A stretch of DNA of 64,000 nucleotides. It comes from CAXXOK01 sp963675365. GTDB taxonomy: Bacteria; Bacillota; Clostridia; Christensenellales; Aristaeellaceae. The stretch is from NCBI GenBank assembly GCA_963675365.2, contig CAXXVA010000002.1, positions 310,001-374,000 on the forward strand, given 5' to 3'. This document shows, in pieces, positions 18,102 to 26,229 of the stretch (position 1 is its first letter; each line of letters begins with the position of its first letter). The position numbers and the translations under genes were made by a program. The notes beneath the pieces are model-generated. The model ran no database searches, was not told where the DNA came from, and saw only the letters and a program-made list of their open reading frames with translations.

Positions 18102-18512
18102 ATGAAGGTTAAACGCGCGGAATTCCGGCTTCGGGTCGCCTTTGCCGCAGGCGCGGTCACCGACGCGGTTGCGCTGTTTCCCATGCTGTTTCCCTGGGCT
18201 GCCAAACTGCTGTGGGGCTTTGATACGTTTTCAGACCAATACCGGTTCGCAATGGGGTTAGGCGCGGTGCTGATGGCGGCGTGGACGATCCTGCTGGTCT
18301 GGGGCTGTTTTAAGCCGCTGGAGCGGCGGATGATCGCCCCGATGACCGTGCTCATCGTGCTGTGGTTCCTGGCTGTGGAGATCGTCGCTATTGCAAACGG
18401 CACGCTGGCGTTTGACAAGGCGCTGTTTTCAATGATTCTGCAAGCTGCTCTGAGCGCCCTGTTCGCCGCCGCGTTCGTGTACTCCCGCCCTGCCAACCTG
18501 AAAACCGAATAG
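18102..18512 (+). CDS. Small integral membrane protein of unknown function
   Basis: This 136-residue protein has four predicted helices: AFAAGAVTDAVALFPMLFPW, MGLGAVLMAAWTILLVWGCF, MTVLIVLWFLAVEIVAIA and SMILQAALSALFAAAFVYS. The ATG at 18102 follows GGAGGTGTTTTGG; an upstream in-frame extension to 18057 lacks a ribosome site. A TATACT at 18071-18076 may be its -10 box. It stands alone, divergent from the AraC gene and convergent with azlD. I do not recognise a family with certainty. Confidence 0.75.
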   Translation: MKVKRAEFRLRVAFAAGAVTDAVALFPMLFPWAAKLLWGFDTFSDQYRFAMGLGAVLMAAWTILLVWGCFKPLERRMIAPMTVLIVLWFLAVEIVAIANGTLAFDKALFSMILQAALSALFAAAFVYSRPANLKTE

Positions 18513-18525
18513 AAACCAGGGCAAG

Positions 18526-18554
18526 CAAAAAGGAGCGGACATCCGCTCCTTTTT
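18526..18554. terminator. Bidirectional terminator
   Basis: AAAAAGGAGCGG and CCGCTCCTTTTT form a perfect stem around ACAT. It lies between the small membrane protein gene and the convergent azlD. Confidence 0.85.
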
Positions 18555-18561
18555 ACCGCGT

Positions 18562-18888
18562 TTAAAATACAAACTGCAATAGCAGCATATACAGCACCGT
18601 GCCGCCCGCAATGGATAAAAGCATCTGCCGCTTCCACAGGTGCAGGCCGACCACGACCGCCGTCGCGATCAGCTCCGGGATGCCGTGCGAGCCGCTTAGA
18701 ATGCTCACGTCTTTATACGAATAGATCACCAAAAGCCCCATTGCGGCGGCGGGGAGCATCACGCCAAGGTATTTGATGTATCTGGGCGTGGGCTTCTTTT
18801 TGGAGACCAGCAAAAACGGCAGAAAGCGCGTTGCGACCGTGCCCAGCACGATCATGCCCACGGTGATGAGCTCCTGCGTCAGCGTCAT
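18562..18888 (-). CDS. azlD: Branched-chain amino acid exporter small subunit AzlD
   Basis: This 108-residue protein has four hydrophobic segments and the AzlD hallmarks TRFLPFLLVSKK near residue 20 and KYLGVMLPAAAMGLLVIY. AzlD pairs with AzlC in the LIV-E exporter family to expel branched-chain amino acids or their analogues. The ATG overlaps the azlC stop by 4 nt. Confidence 0.9.
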   Translation of the reverse strand: MTLTQELITVGMIVLGTVATRFLPFLLVSKKKPTPRYIKYLGVMLPAAAMGLLVIYSYKDVSILSGSHGIPELIATAVVVGLHLWKRQMLLSIAGGTVLYMLLLQFVF

Positions 18889-19595
18889 AGGCCGTCACCC
18901 GCCTTTTCCAGAGGTCCCCGCAGCAGCGTAAGCCCCGCGATAATGATCAGCATTGCCGGCAGAATGAAATTCTGGTTGCCGAAGATCAGCAGGCATACAA
19001 GCGTCGCTCCGAGGCCCAAAAGCGCGCTGTGGTGCGTTTTTTCCTTGAGCCACTGTTCGATGAACAAGACCACGAACAGTGCCGTGAGCACGAACGAAAG
19101 CCCCTCGGTGTCGATCTTGACCACCGATCCGAGCATGGCGCCCACCGCCGTGCCGAACTGCCAGTAGCAGTAGTCCAGCACCGTCACCCACAGCATGAAC
19201 CAGCCCTTGTCCACGTCCGGCGGGATCTCCGCCGCGCAGTTGACGGAGAAGGTTTCGTCGGCCATGCCGTAGATCAGGAAGAACTTCTTGCGCCCGGCGG
19301 CGCGGTATTTGTCCAGCATCGAAATGCCGTAAAACAGGTGCCGCGCGTTGATCATCAACGTTAATATCAGCACGCGAACGGGGTCGAAGGCCTCCTTGAG
19401 CAGGCCGACGGTGACGAATTCCATCGAGCCCGCGTACACGGTCAGGCTGATCACGATGGGGTAGAGCGCGTGGAAGCCCTCCGCCGTCATGTAGTAGCCG
19501 TAGGCGATGCCCAGAAACACAAACCCCGTCAGGATCGGGATGGTGTAGGGGAACGCCGCCCGAAGCGCCCGGATCCGGTGATGATGTGCCGACAT
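18885..19595 (-). CDS. azlC: Branched-chain amino acid exporter large subunit AzlC
   Basis: This 236-residue protein shows the AzlC pattern: FPYTIPILTGFVFLGIAYG, VYAGSMEFVTVGLL, INARHLFYGISML and MADETFSVNCA. The ATG at 19595 has GAGGAG about 10 nt upstream. An ORF extension to 19670 has no ribosome site and would run into the upstream terminator region. It forms an operon with azlD. No regulator of the Lrp/AzlB kind is adjacent. Confidence 0.9.
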   Translation of the reverse strand: MSAHHHRIRALRAAFPYTIPILTGFVFLGIAYGYYMTAEGFHALYPIVISLTVYAGSMEFVTVGLLKEAFDPVRVLILTLMINARHLFYGISMLDKYRAAGRKKFFLIYGMADETFSVNCAAEIPPDVDKGWFMLWVTVLDYCYWQFGTAVGAMLGSVVKIDTEGLSFVLTALFVVLFIEQWLKEKTHHSALLGLGATLVCLLIFGNQNFILPAMLIIIAGLTLLRGPLEKAGDGL

Positions 19596-19674
19596 TATAT
19601 TGCCGCTCCTCAAAATATGATCCCGACCATTGTACCATTGCCCTTGGGTTTCCGTAAAGAAAAACGGCATAAAA

Positions 19675-19708
19675 AACCGCCGCGAAATCTTCGCGGCGGC
19701 TATTTTTT
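19675..19708. terminator. Terminator of the AhpD-like gene
   Basis: CCGCCGCGAA and TTCGCGGCGG pair around ATC, with A/T runs on both sides. On the minus strand it follows the stop at 19716. Confidence 0.85.
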
Positions 19709-19715
19709 GGATTGC

Positions 19716-20318
19716 TCAGGGATCGACTTTAAGGCGCAGCAAGCCTGCGGCGCCCGCATGCAGAAACGCAAGCGGCAGGAACACGACGCTGGATAACAGG
19801 ATCATCAGCTCGTAGGGGAGCGAGCTGCGGGGGTCTCTTTGGAAGCGCTTGGAACCTAAACGGTTCATCAGCGAGCCGGACGGCATGCCCAAAAGGTTGC
19901 CAAGCATAATGCCCCGGATCGCGCCAAGCATCGCCCGCGCGGCGTCCTTACCGTACTGGGCGCAGAGCTTGTCCCAGGCGGCCTTATCCGGCTTGCCGCG
20001 CATATCGGCGTAGTGCTGGGCGAACAGCACCGCTGTAAGCTCTTCGTCCGGTACGTTTTGAAATTCGCCCGCAAGCAGCTCGCGGACTTCGCCCTCCGCC
20101 ATGCCGGTTTCCAGCGCCGTTTTGGTGTGATACCAGGAGCACATCGCGCAGCCGTTGACCTCGGTCACCGCCATCATCAGCCGTTCGCGGAGTTCCACCG
20201 ACAATATGCCCTTCTTTTCGCCGCTGACCATATAGGGCACGGTGCGTATCGCCTGAAAATATATGCGGTAGCTTTCGGCCAGCGAGTACAGCGGCCGGCC
20301 CAGTTTGCTGCGTGCCAT
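19716..20318 (-). CDS. Carboxymuconolactone decarboxylase/AhpD-like protein
   Basis: This 200-residue protein has an AhpD-type core with the redox pair in VNGCAMCSWYHTKTALETGM (CxxC followed by His). The helix ELRERLMMAVTEV precedes it and FAQHYADMRGKP follows. The C-terminus ends in a hydrophobic helix (LMILLSSVVFLPLAFLHAGA), which would anchor the protein in the membrane and is not typical of soluble AhpD. The ATG at 20318 has GAGAGGAG upstream, preferred to the TTG at 20345. It probably has a peroxidase or thiol-redox role. It diverges from the ABC exporter. Confidence 0.8.
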   Translation of the reverse strand: MARSKLGRPLYSLAESYRIYFQAIRTVPYMVSGEKKGILSVELRERLMMAVTEVNGCAMCSWYHTKTALETGMAEGEVRELLAGEFQNVPDEELTAVLFAQHYADMRGKPDKAAWDKLCAQYGKDAARAMLGAIRGIMLGNLLGMPSGSLMNRLGSKRFQRDPRSSLPYELMILLSSVVFLPLAFLHAGAAGLLRLKVDP

Positions 20319-20390
20319 TGCGATGCTCCTCTCCCGTTTATTCAACCATCAGTTTACACAGCGCGGCGGGAATTGAAACGCCCGCGCGGC

Positions 20391-20419
20391 TTGTGCGGCA
20401 TCCCGTTTCGCGCTATACT
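20391..20419 (+). promoter_or_regulatory. Promoter of the ABC exporter operon
   Basis: TTGTGC (20391-20396), a 17-bp spacer and TATACT (20414-20419). The leader before GTG 20448 would be only about 20 nt. Confidence 0.65.
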
Positions 20420-20447
20420 GTTTGGCGGACGATGAAAGCGGGGCGCT

Positions 20448-22166
20448 GTGCACTTGGACTTTATACTGCACTATGTAAAGCCGTACGTCAAGCGTGTGGC
20501 CGGCGGAACAAGCCTGAAATTCCTCGGGACGATTTTGGATCTGCTCATCCCGTGGATTCTTGCGCATATTATCGATACGGTATCGCTGCAAAACGATAAA
20601 AATCAGGTGCTTCTGTGGGGCGGCATGATGGTGCTGTGCTCCATTTTGGCATGGGCGATCAACATCCTGGCCAACCGCATCGCCATCGGCGTCGCCCGCG
20701 ACGCGACCCGCACCCTGCGCCACGATCTGCTGTCAAAAATCACCCGTTTGTCCGGCAGCGAAATCGACCGCGTCACCATCCCGTCGCTGATCTCCCGGAT
20801 GACGTCGGACAGCTACAACGTATACCAGGTCATCGGCATGTCCCAGCGCATCGGCATCCGCGCGCCGATTCTGGTGCTCGGCGGCATTTTAATGATGCTG
20901 CTTCTGGACCCGGTATTGGCGCTGATTTTGGTCGCCATGCTGCCGTTTATGGCGCTATTGGTATTTTATATCTCCAAAAAGGGCATACCGCTGTACAACC
21001 GCCTGCAATTGACAGTGGATAAGCTGGTGCGCGTCGTGCGCGAAAACGCCACGGGCATCCGCATTATCCGCGCGCTGTCCAAAGCGCAGGATGAAAAGAA
21101 GCGCTTTGCGGACGTCAACGACGAGGTCGCCCAGAGCGAAATGAAGGCTTCGATGGTCATGGCCGTCAACGGCCCGGTGATGCAGTTTCTGCTGAACATG
21201 GGCCTGGTGGTCGTGGTGGTCGTGGGCGCGTCGCGTGTAAACGGCGGGCTGTCCAACGTTGGCGCGATCATCGCGTTTTTAAACTACTTCACCATCATCC
21301 TCTCGGCGATGCTCATCATCACCCGCATTTTGACCATGAGCTCCAAGGCCGTCGCCTCTGCAAAGCGCATCTCCGCCGTTATCGACGCCAGGGAAGAGGA
21401 GACGGGCGACGAGGTTTTCTTACCCGACGAAAGCCAGCCGCACATTGCGTTCGATCACGTCAGCTTTTCCTATAACGGTACCGAAAACGCGCTGCGCGAC
21501 GTATCCTTTTCCATCGGAAAGGGCCAATCGCTGGGCGTTCTCGGGCCGACGGGCGCGGGGAAATCCACCCTGATCCGGCTGTTGATGCGCTTCAATACCG
21601 CCGACAGCGGAAGCGTGAAAATCTACGGGCAGGACGTCAAAGAGATCCCGCTTTCGACCCTGCGCGGGCATATCGGCGTGGTATTCCAAAACGATACGCT
21701 GTTTCGCGGGACGATTGAAAGCAACGTCAAGCTCGGCCGCGCCGTATCCGCGGACGCGGTGGACGCGGCCATCCGCAGCGCGCAGGCGGAGGATTTCGTT
21801 TCGGCGGCGGGCGGCCCTGACGCGGAGGTGCAGACCCGCGGGCAGAACTATTCCGGCGGGCAGCAGCAGCGCATCCTGCTGGCGCGGGCGCTGGCCGGAA
21901 GCCCGGAAATACTGCTTTTGGACGATTCGGCAAGCGCGCTGGATTTTAAAACCGAGGCTGCGCTGCGCAAAGAGCTTTCGCGGCTGCACGACGCCACGGC
22001 GATCATCATCGCGCTGCGCATCAGCGCCGTGATGCACTGCGACCAGATTCTGGTGCTGGAGGACGGCGAGGTGCGCGGCCTGGGCACGCATAAAGAACTG
22101 ATGCAGAGCTGCGCGCTGTACCGCGAAATCGCGCAGCTCCAGTTGGGCGGTGACGGCGATGCATAG
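20448..22166 (+). CDS. ABC exporter half-transporter with degenerate nucleotide site
   Basis: This 572-residue protein has a six-helix type IV exporter domain (residues 1-310) followed by a nucleotide-binding domain. Walker A is GPTGAGKST and the signature is YSGGQQQR. Walker B reads LLLDDSASALD, with Asp in place of the catalytic Glu, and the switch histidine is missing (IIALRISAV where IVAHRLSTI is usual). This is the pattern of the degenerate partner in heterodimeric exporters such as BmrCD, LmrCD and TM287/288. The start is GTG 20448 with a weak GGGG ribosome site. It is coupled to the next half-transporter by an 8-nt overlap. The substrate is unknown; drugs or lipids are likely. Confidence 0.92.
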   Translation: MHLDFILHYVKPYVKRVAGGTSLKFLGTILDLLIPWILAHIIDTVSLQNDKNQVLLWGGMMVLCSILAWAINILANRIAIGVARDATRTLRHDLLSKITRLSGSEIDRVTIPSLISRMTSDSYNVYQVIGMSQRIGIRAPILVLGGILMMLLLDPVLALILVAMLPFMALLVFYISKKGIPLYNRLQLTVDKLVRVVRENATGIRIIRALSKAQDEKKRFADVNDEVAQSEMKASMVMAVNGPVMQFLLNMGLVVVVVVGASRVNGGLSNVGAIIAFLNYFTIILSAMLIITRILTMSSKAVASAKRISAVIDAREEETGDEVFLPDESQPHIAFDHVSFSYNGTENALRDVSFSIGKGQSLGVLGPTGAGKSTLIRLLMRFNTADSGSVKIYGQDVKEIPLSTLRGHIGVVFQNDTLFRGTIESNVKLGRAVSADAVDAAIRSAQAEDFVSAAGGPDAEVQTRGQNYSGGQQQRILLARALAGSPEILLLDDSASALDFKTEAALRKELSRLHDATAIIIALRISAVMHCDQILVLEDGEVRGLGTHKELMQSCALYREIAQLQLGGDGDA

Positions 22167-23961
22167 CATGCGCGGCCCCGGCGGCCGCCGCCAAAGCGGC
22201 GGCGTGCGCCCCGACAGCTTTTCAAAACCCCGCAGCGCGATATTGCTTCGCATCGGCAAGTATCTGCTGCGCTTTAAGTGGCTGTTGCTGGTCGCCTTCG
22301 GGCTGACCGTCGCGTCCAACTCGTTTGCGCTCATCGGCCCGGCGCTGGCGGGCAAGGCGATCGACGCTATCGGCACCGCACAGGGCGGCGTGGATATGCC
22401 CGGCGTGCTGCACTATGCGCTCCTGATGGCGATTTTCTACCTGGCGTCGTCCATCTTTGGATATCTGCTGTCGGTGCTGATGGTCTACATCAGCCGCAAC
22501 GTGACCCGCGCCATGCGCAAGGATTTGTTCAGCCGTATCGCCGAGATGCCCGTGGGCTTTTTCGACACGCACCCCATCGGCGACGTTTTAAGCCGCATTT
22601 TCTACGACGTGGATACCATCAACACCTCCCTGTCGTCGGACGTCGTGCAGGTGCTCACCAGCGTGATCACCATCGTCGGGTCGCTCGCGCTGATGATTTC
22701 GATCTCGCCCGTATTGGTGCTGGTGTTCCTGGTCACGGTGCCTATGGCGGTGCTTATCACGCGCTTTATCACCAAGCGCACGCAGCCGCTGTTTCGCAAG
22801 CGCTCGCGCAAGATGGGCGAGCTGAACGACTACTCCGAGGAGATCATTTCGGGGTTGAAAACGCTCAAAGCCTATCATCAGGAGCACAATACCGTGGCCG
22901 ATTTCGACGTCCTCAACGAGCAGGTGGTGGACGCCTACTATAAAAGCGAATACTTCTCCAGCACCACCGGCCCGAGCGTGAACTTTATCAATAATCTGTC
23001 TATGTCGCTGATCAGCGTGTTCGGGGTGCTGCTGTACCTTGGCGGGGGCATCACGATCGGCAATATTTCCGCGTTCGTGTTTTACAGCCGCAAGTTTTCC
23101 GGCCCGATCAACGAGATCGCCAACATCTACGGCGAGCTGCAATCGGCCCTGGCCGCAGCCGACCGCGTGTTCTCCCTGCTGGACGAGCCCGTGGAAATCC
23201 CCGACGAAAAGGACGCGGAGCCGCTGACCGGGGTGCAGGGCGACGTGGAATTAAACGACGTGCACTTCGGCTACATGGAAAACAAGCCCGTGCTCAAAGA
23301 CCTGAGCTTCCGGGCGGGGCGCGGCAGCCTGATCGCCATCGTCGGCCCGACGGGCGCGGGCAAAACCACGCTGATCAACCTTTTAATGCGCTTTTACGAC
23401 GTGCAGAACGGCTCCATCACTGTGGACGGGCACCCGGTCAAGGGCGTGACGCGCGACAGCCTGCGCCGCGCGTACTCGATGGTCTTGCAGGATACCTGGC
23501 TGTTCCACGGCACGGTGTACGATAACATCGCCTACGCCAAGCCCGGCGCGACCATGGACGAGGTCGTGGCCGTCGCCAAGGCCGCGCATATCCACCATTT
23601 CATCATGGGGCTGCCGGAGGGCTACCAGACGATCCTGTCCGACGACGGAACGAACATTTCCAAGGGCCAAAAGCAGCTCTTGACTATCGCCCGCGCCATG
23701 CTGGTGGACGCGAAAATGCTGATTCTGGACGAGGCGACCTCAAACGTCGATACCCACACCGAGGTCAGGATCCAGCAGGCCATGCGCCTGCTCATGAAGG
23801 ATAAAACCTGCTTCATCGTCGCCCACCGCCTGTCCACCATCAAAAACGCCGATCTGATCCTCGCCGTCAAGGACGGCAACGTGGTCGAAAGCGGCACGCA
23901 TGAGGAACTCATGGCCAAGCACGGCTTTTACCGCGAGCTGTACGACGCGCAGTTCAGCTGA
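22159..23961 (+). CDS. ABC exporter half-transporter, catalytic partner
   Basis: This 600-residue protein has a transmembrane domain and an ATPase with Walker A GPTGAGKTT, Walker B MLILDEATSNVD carrying the catalytic Glu, and switch histidine IVAHRLSTIK. The signature is altered to ISKGQKQ. In heterodimeric exporters the weak signature of one partner faces the degenerate site of the other, so the pair is self-consistent. The ATG at 22159 (8-nt overlap with the upstream gene) fits the GGCGGTG spacing; GTG 22150 is the alternative start. A terminator follows at 23973. Confidence 0.92.
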   Translation: MHSMRGPGGRRQSGGVRPDSFSKPRSAILLRIGKYLLRFKWLLLVAFGLTVASNSFALIGPALAGKAIDAIGTAQGGVDMPGVLHYALLMAIFYLASSIFGYLLSVLMVYISRNVTRAMRKDLFSRIAEMPVGFFDTHPIGDVLSRIFYDVDTINTSLSSDVVQVLTSVITIVGSLALMISISPVLVLVFLVTVPMAVLITRFITKRTQPLFRKRSRKMGELNDYSEEIISGLKTLKAYHQEHNTVADFDVLNEQVVDAYYKSEYFSSTTGPSVNFINNLSMSLISVFGVLLYLGGGITIGNISAFVFYSRKFSGPINEIANIYGELQSALAAADRVFSLLDEPVEIPDEKDAEPLTGVQGDVELNDVHFGYMENKPVLKDLSFRAGRGSLIAIVGPTGAGKTTLINLLMRFYDVQNGSITVDGHPVKGVTRDSLRRAYSMVLQDTWLFHGTVYDNIAYAKPGATMDEVVAVAKAAHIHHFIMGLPEGYQTILSDDGTNISKGQKQLLTIARAMLVDAKMLILDEATSNVDTHTEVRIQQAMRLLMKDKTCFIVAHRLSTIKNADLILAVKDGNVVESGTHEELMAKHGFYRELYDAQFS

Positions 23962-23971
23962 TTCCGTCCGC

Positions 23972-24004
23972 AAAAAAAACCGCCGCTTATGCGGCGGTTT
24001 TTTG
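23972..24004 (+). terminator. Terminator of the ABC exporter operon
   Basis: AAAACCGCCGC/GCGGCGGTTTTTT with a TTAT loop lies 12 nt after the stop at 23961. It also sits just beyond the 3' end of the convergent cupin remnant. Confidence 0.85.
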
Positions 24005-24032
24005 TGCTCTCCGGTGAAACCGTATGCTCCCG

Positions 24033-24161
24033 TCAAGGGGTAACCCGCCTCCCGCCGAACGCGTGGATGGTGCGCGTTCCAGCTTTGCAGCGGCCGCTCC
24101 GCGGCGTTTCTTCGGGCACGCGGTTCATCGGATTTTGCATGAATTCCGGAAAAGCATCCAT
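24033..24161 (-). pseudogene. Internally deleted cupin-domain gene
   Basis: A 42-codon frame starts at ATG 24161 behind a strong AAAGGAG and begins MDAFPEFMQNPMNR. This is the usual N-terminus of a clostridial cupin protein of about 110-120 residues. It then jumps directly to VPEETPRSGRCKAG and TRTIHAFGGRR, the usual C-terminus of the same family. The metal-binding beta-barrel core between them (roughly 70 residues) is absent, so the protein cannot fold as a cupin. An in-frame internal deletion best explains this. The family pattern is recalled, not searched. Confidence 0.6.
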
Positions 24162-24290
24162 TATTTTCTCCTTTTTACAATCGAGTTTACAAAACGGATT
24201 GTACCGGGACACAGATTTGCCATATCTGTCGGTTATACTCACTGCGAACACGAAGCGGAGGGCCGCTTCACATTTTCAGGAGGTGGTCGT

Positions 24291-25151
24291 CTGCTTACCA
24301 GTATCATTTTTGCCTGGCTTGCCGTGCTTTTTGCGGTGCTCTCGGCTGTATTGTATCTCATCAAGCGGAGCGGAAACAAGCGGCTTCGCAGGATTTTTTC
24401 CCGTATTCACATCACAGTCGGCTGGGGATTGATCATCACAGGGGTCATCCACGGTATTTTAGCCGGCAACTTTGCCGATTCGACGCTTTCGGATATGATG
24501 GTCGCGCCCGTGCTGTTCACCTGGAACTGGGGGACGATCAGCCTGATCGTCGCGGCGCTGCTCGCGGTCAGCTTCATGCTGCGCAAACGCCTCCGGAAAC
24601 AATGGATGAGGCTGCACCGCGTCCTGACCGTCGTGCTGATCGCGGTCGTGGTTCTCCACGTGGCGGACGTCGGCGTGCAGGTGTTCGACCGGCTGGTGCC
24701 CGTGACCTACGCCGAGGCGGAGGCGGTGAGCGCTGACTCGGACACGGACACGGAAACAGAAACAGACAGCGATACCCTGGCCCTCATCGACGATACGAAC
24801 GCGCTGTTTTCGGGCGCGACGCTGATAGACGGCGTATACCAGGGCTCCGCGACGGGCTACAACGGCGAGATCACCGTATCGGTCGCCGTTTCCGGCGGGC
24901 TGGTGTCCGATATTGAGATAGTCAGCGAAAACGAAACGCCCTCTTATCTCAACCGCGCCGAGACCGTGGTGAACAGTATTTTGGAGACACAGTCCCTTGA
25001 GGTGGACGCCGTTTCCGGCGCGACCTTCAGCTCGGCGGGGATCGTAAACGCCGTATCCGACGCGCTGTCGGCGGCCGTGAGCACCGGGACGCTTGAGGTG
25101 ACGGAGTACGAGATCACCTACACGGCCAGGCACGGCCGGCACGGGCACTGA
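24291..25151 (+). CDS. Membrane cytochrome-like protein with C-terminal FMN-binding domain
   Basis: This protein of about 286 residues has four N-terminal helices (SIIFAWLAVLFAVLSAVLYL; HITVGWGLIITGVIHGILAG; WGTISLIVAALLAVSFML; LTVVLIAVVVLHVADVG). Histidines in RIHIT, VIHG, RLHRV and VLHVAD could ligate haem, as in ferric-reductase-like proteins. An acidic Asp/Thr/Glu linker (residues ~145-160) leads to an external FMN-binding domain with VSGATFSS, where FMN is attached to the Thr in NqrC/RnfG-type proteins. AGGAGG at 24278-24283 is correctly spaced only for CTG 24291 in this frame; no ATG, GTG or TTG is available there. An electron-transfer role is inferred. Confidence 0.75.
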   Translation: MLTSIIFAWLAVLFAVLSAVLYLIKRSGNKRLRRIFSRIHITVGWGLIITGVIHGILAGNFADSTLSDMMVAPVLFTWNWGTISLIVAALLAVSFMLRKRLRKQWMRLHRVLTVVLIAVVVLHVADVGVQVFDRLVPVTYAEAEAVSADSDTDTETETDSDTLALIDDTNALFSGATLIDGVYQGSATGYNGEITVSVAVSGGLVSDIEIVSENETPSYLNRAETVVNSILETQSLEVDAVSGATFSSAGIVNAVSDALSAAVSTGTLEVTEYEITYTARHGRHGH

Positions 25152-25169
25152 CCCGCTTCTATAAATAGA

Positions 25170-25203
25170 TCAAAACCGCTTCCCCATGGGGAAGCGGTTT
25201 TGA
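25170..25203. terminator. Bidirectional terminator
   Basis: AAAACCGCTTCCCC and GGGGAAGCGGTTTT pair perfectly around AT, between the FMN-binding protein gene and the convergent AraC gene. Confidence 0.85.
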
Positions 25204-25222
25204 TTTCCGGTTTCCAGACACG

Positions 25223-26080
25223 CTAGGAAACCATGGCTTTGTCCGGCTGGCGGCTGAGCTGGTATTGCTTGGGCGTCATGCGGTACATCTTTTTAAAGTG
25301 GGCGATAAACGTAGAAACGTTTTCATACCCGACCGCAAAGGCCGCGTCGGTCACCAGATGATCCGCAAGCAGTTTTTCGGCATGCGCCATTTTGTGGCGC
25401 TGGATATATTCCTGCGGGGTTTGGCCAAAGCGGCGCTTGAAGGTGTTGGTAAAGTTGGAGCTGTTCATGCCGGCCATATCGGCGAGCTCGGAAATTCTGA
25501 TGCAATCGGTGATGTGCTGCTTGATATAGTAGCGCACCTGCTCTATCGGATGCGACGGGGAGGACGGAAACAGATACCGCGCGTAGCCTGCCTGCATGAG
25601 ATGATATAAAAATCCGCGCAATGCAAGCTCCACCAGATAGGGGTCTTCGGCGTGCTGAACGGTTTCGCCGTTGATTTGCCGTATACCCGCGAACATCGTT
25701 TGGTCGAGCGGAATGGTTATCCATGTTTTTTGCGGGGTTGGCGGCGCGGCGGGCAGCCGGAGCGACGAGAAATGCCTGGAGATCGACCACAGGAGCGAGT
25801 GATTGATTTCCAGCACCATCAACCGTGCCTTGGTGAACGCGCGAATGCCGAAACCTGTGTAAGGGGAGAGCAGCATAAGCGACCTGCTGGTTTGGCTGAC
25901 GTCGTCCAGATCGAAGTCATACTCGACCGTTCCGGAGAACACGGAGACCAACAAAACTCTTTCGCTGCTTTGGAATCTGCGAATGTCTCCCGGGCAAAAA
26001 TCGTAAAAGGTGAGCGCGGCGTTCGGCATGGAAAAAGCATGCTGTTCGCTTTGTGTTTGCGTGCGTTCTGCGAGGATCAT
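25223..26080 (-). CDS. AraC-family regulator divergent from adhE
   Basis: This 285-residue protein has an N-terminal cupin-like domain (FYDFCPGDIRRFQSSERVLL) and C-terminal AraC motifs (IRISELADMAGMNSSNFTNTF and VTDAAFAVGYENVSTFIAHF, ending MTPKQYQLSR). It diverges from adhE across 149 bp that hold two direct repeats of TCGAGTAGT and a Rex-type palindrome. It is therefore a candidate local regulator of adhE and of the genes behind it. The ligand is unknown. Confidence 0.85.
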   Translation of the reverse strand: MILAERTQTQSEQHAFSMPNAALTFYDFCPGDIRRFQSSERVLLVSVFSGTVEYDFDLDDVSQTSRSLMLLSPYTGFGIRAFTKARLMVLEINHSLLWSISRHFSSLRLPAAPPTPQKTWITIPLDQTMFAGIRQINGETVQHAEDPYLVELALRGFLYHLMQAGYARYLFPSSPSHPIEQVRYYIKQHITDCIRISELADMAGMNSSNFTNTFKRRFGQTPQEYIQRHKMAHAEKLLADHLVTDAAFAVGYENVSTFIAHFKKMYRMTPKQYQLSRQPDKAMVS

Positions 26081-26105
26081 AGGCGCGGCCTTTCTAGGTG
26101 AATAA

Positions 26106-26133
26106 TCGAGTAGTTTGTGAATATTCGAGTAGT
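26106..26133. promoter_or_regulatory. Direct repeats, candidate AraC-regulator site
   Basis: TCGAGTAGT occurs at 26106-26114 and again at 26125-26133, with a 19-bp period (about two helical turns). Tandem direct repeats of this size are usual for AraC-type dimers. They lie 26 bp before the AraC start codon and upstream of the Rex site. Confidence 0.5.
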
Positions 26134-26149
26134 AATCGATAAATATTTA

Positions 26150-26167
26150 TTGTTAAAATATTAACAA
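26150..26167. promoter_or_regulatory. Rex operator upstream of adhE
   Basis: TTGTTAAAATATTAACAA exactly matches the clostridial Rex consensus TTGTTAANNNNTTAACAA. It overlaps the -35 region that would go with TATACT at 26181-26186. Rex represses when NADH/NAD+ is low, so adhE should be induced by excess NADH. Confidence 0.85.
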
Positions 26168-26229
26168 GCTACGGGATGATTATACTCCCCGCAGCGGGCT
26201 GAGTCAAGAGCAGTAAAGGAGAGATATCG

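Noticed and set aside
17969..18637. N-terminal extension of the AraC regulator frame
   Set aside because: It runs antisense through a good promoter and through a membrane-protein gene with its own ribosome site; the correct start is 17968.
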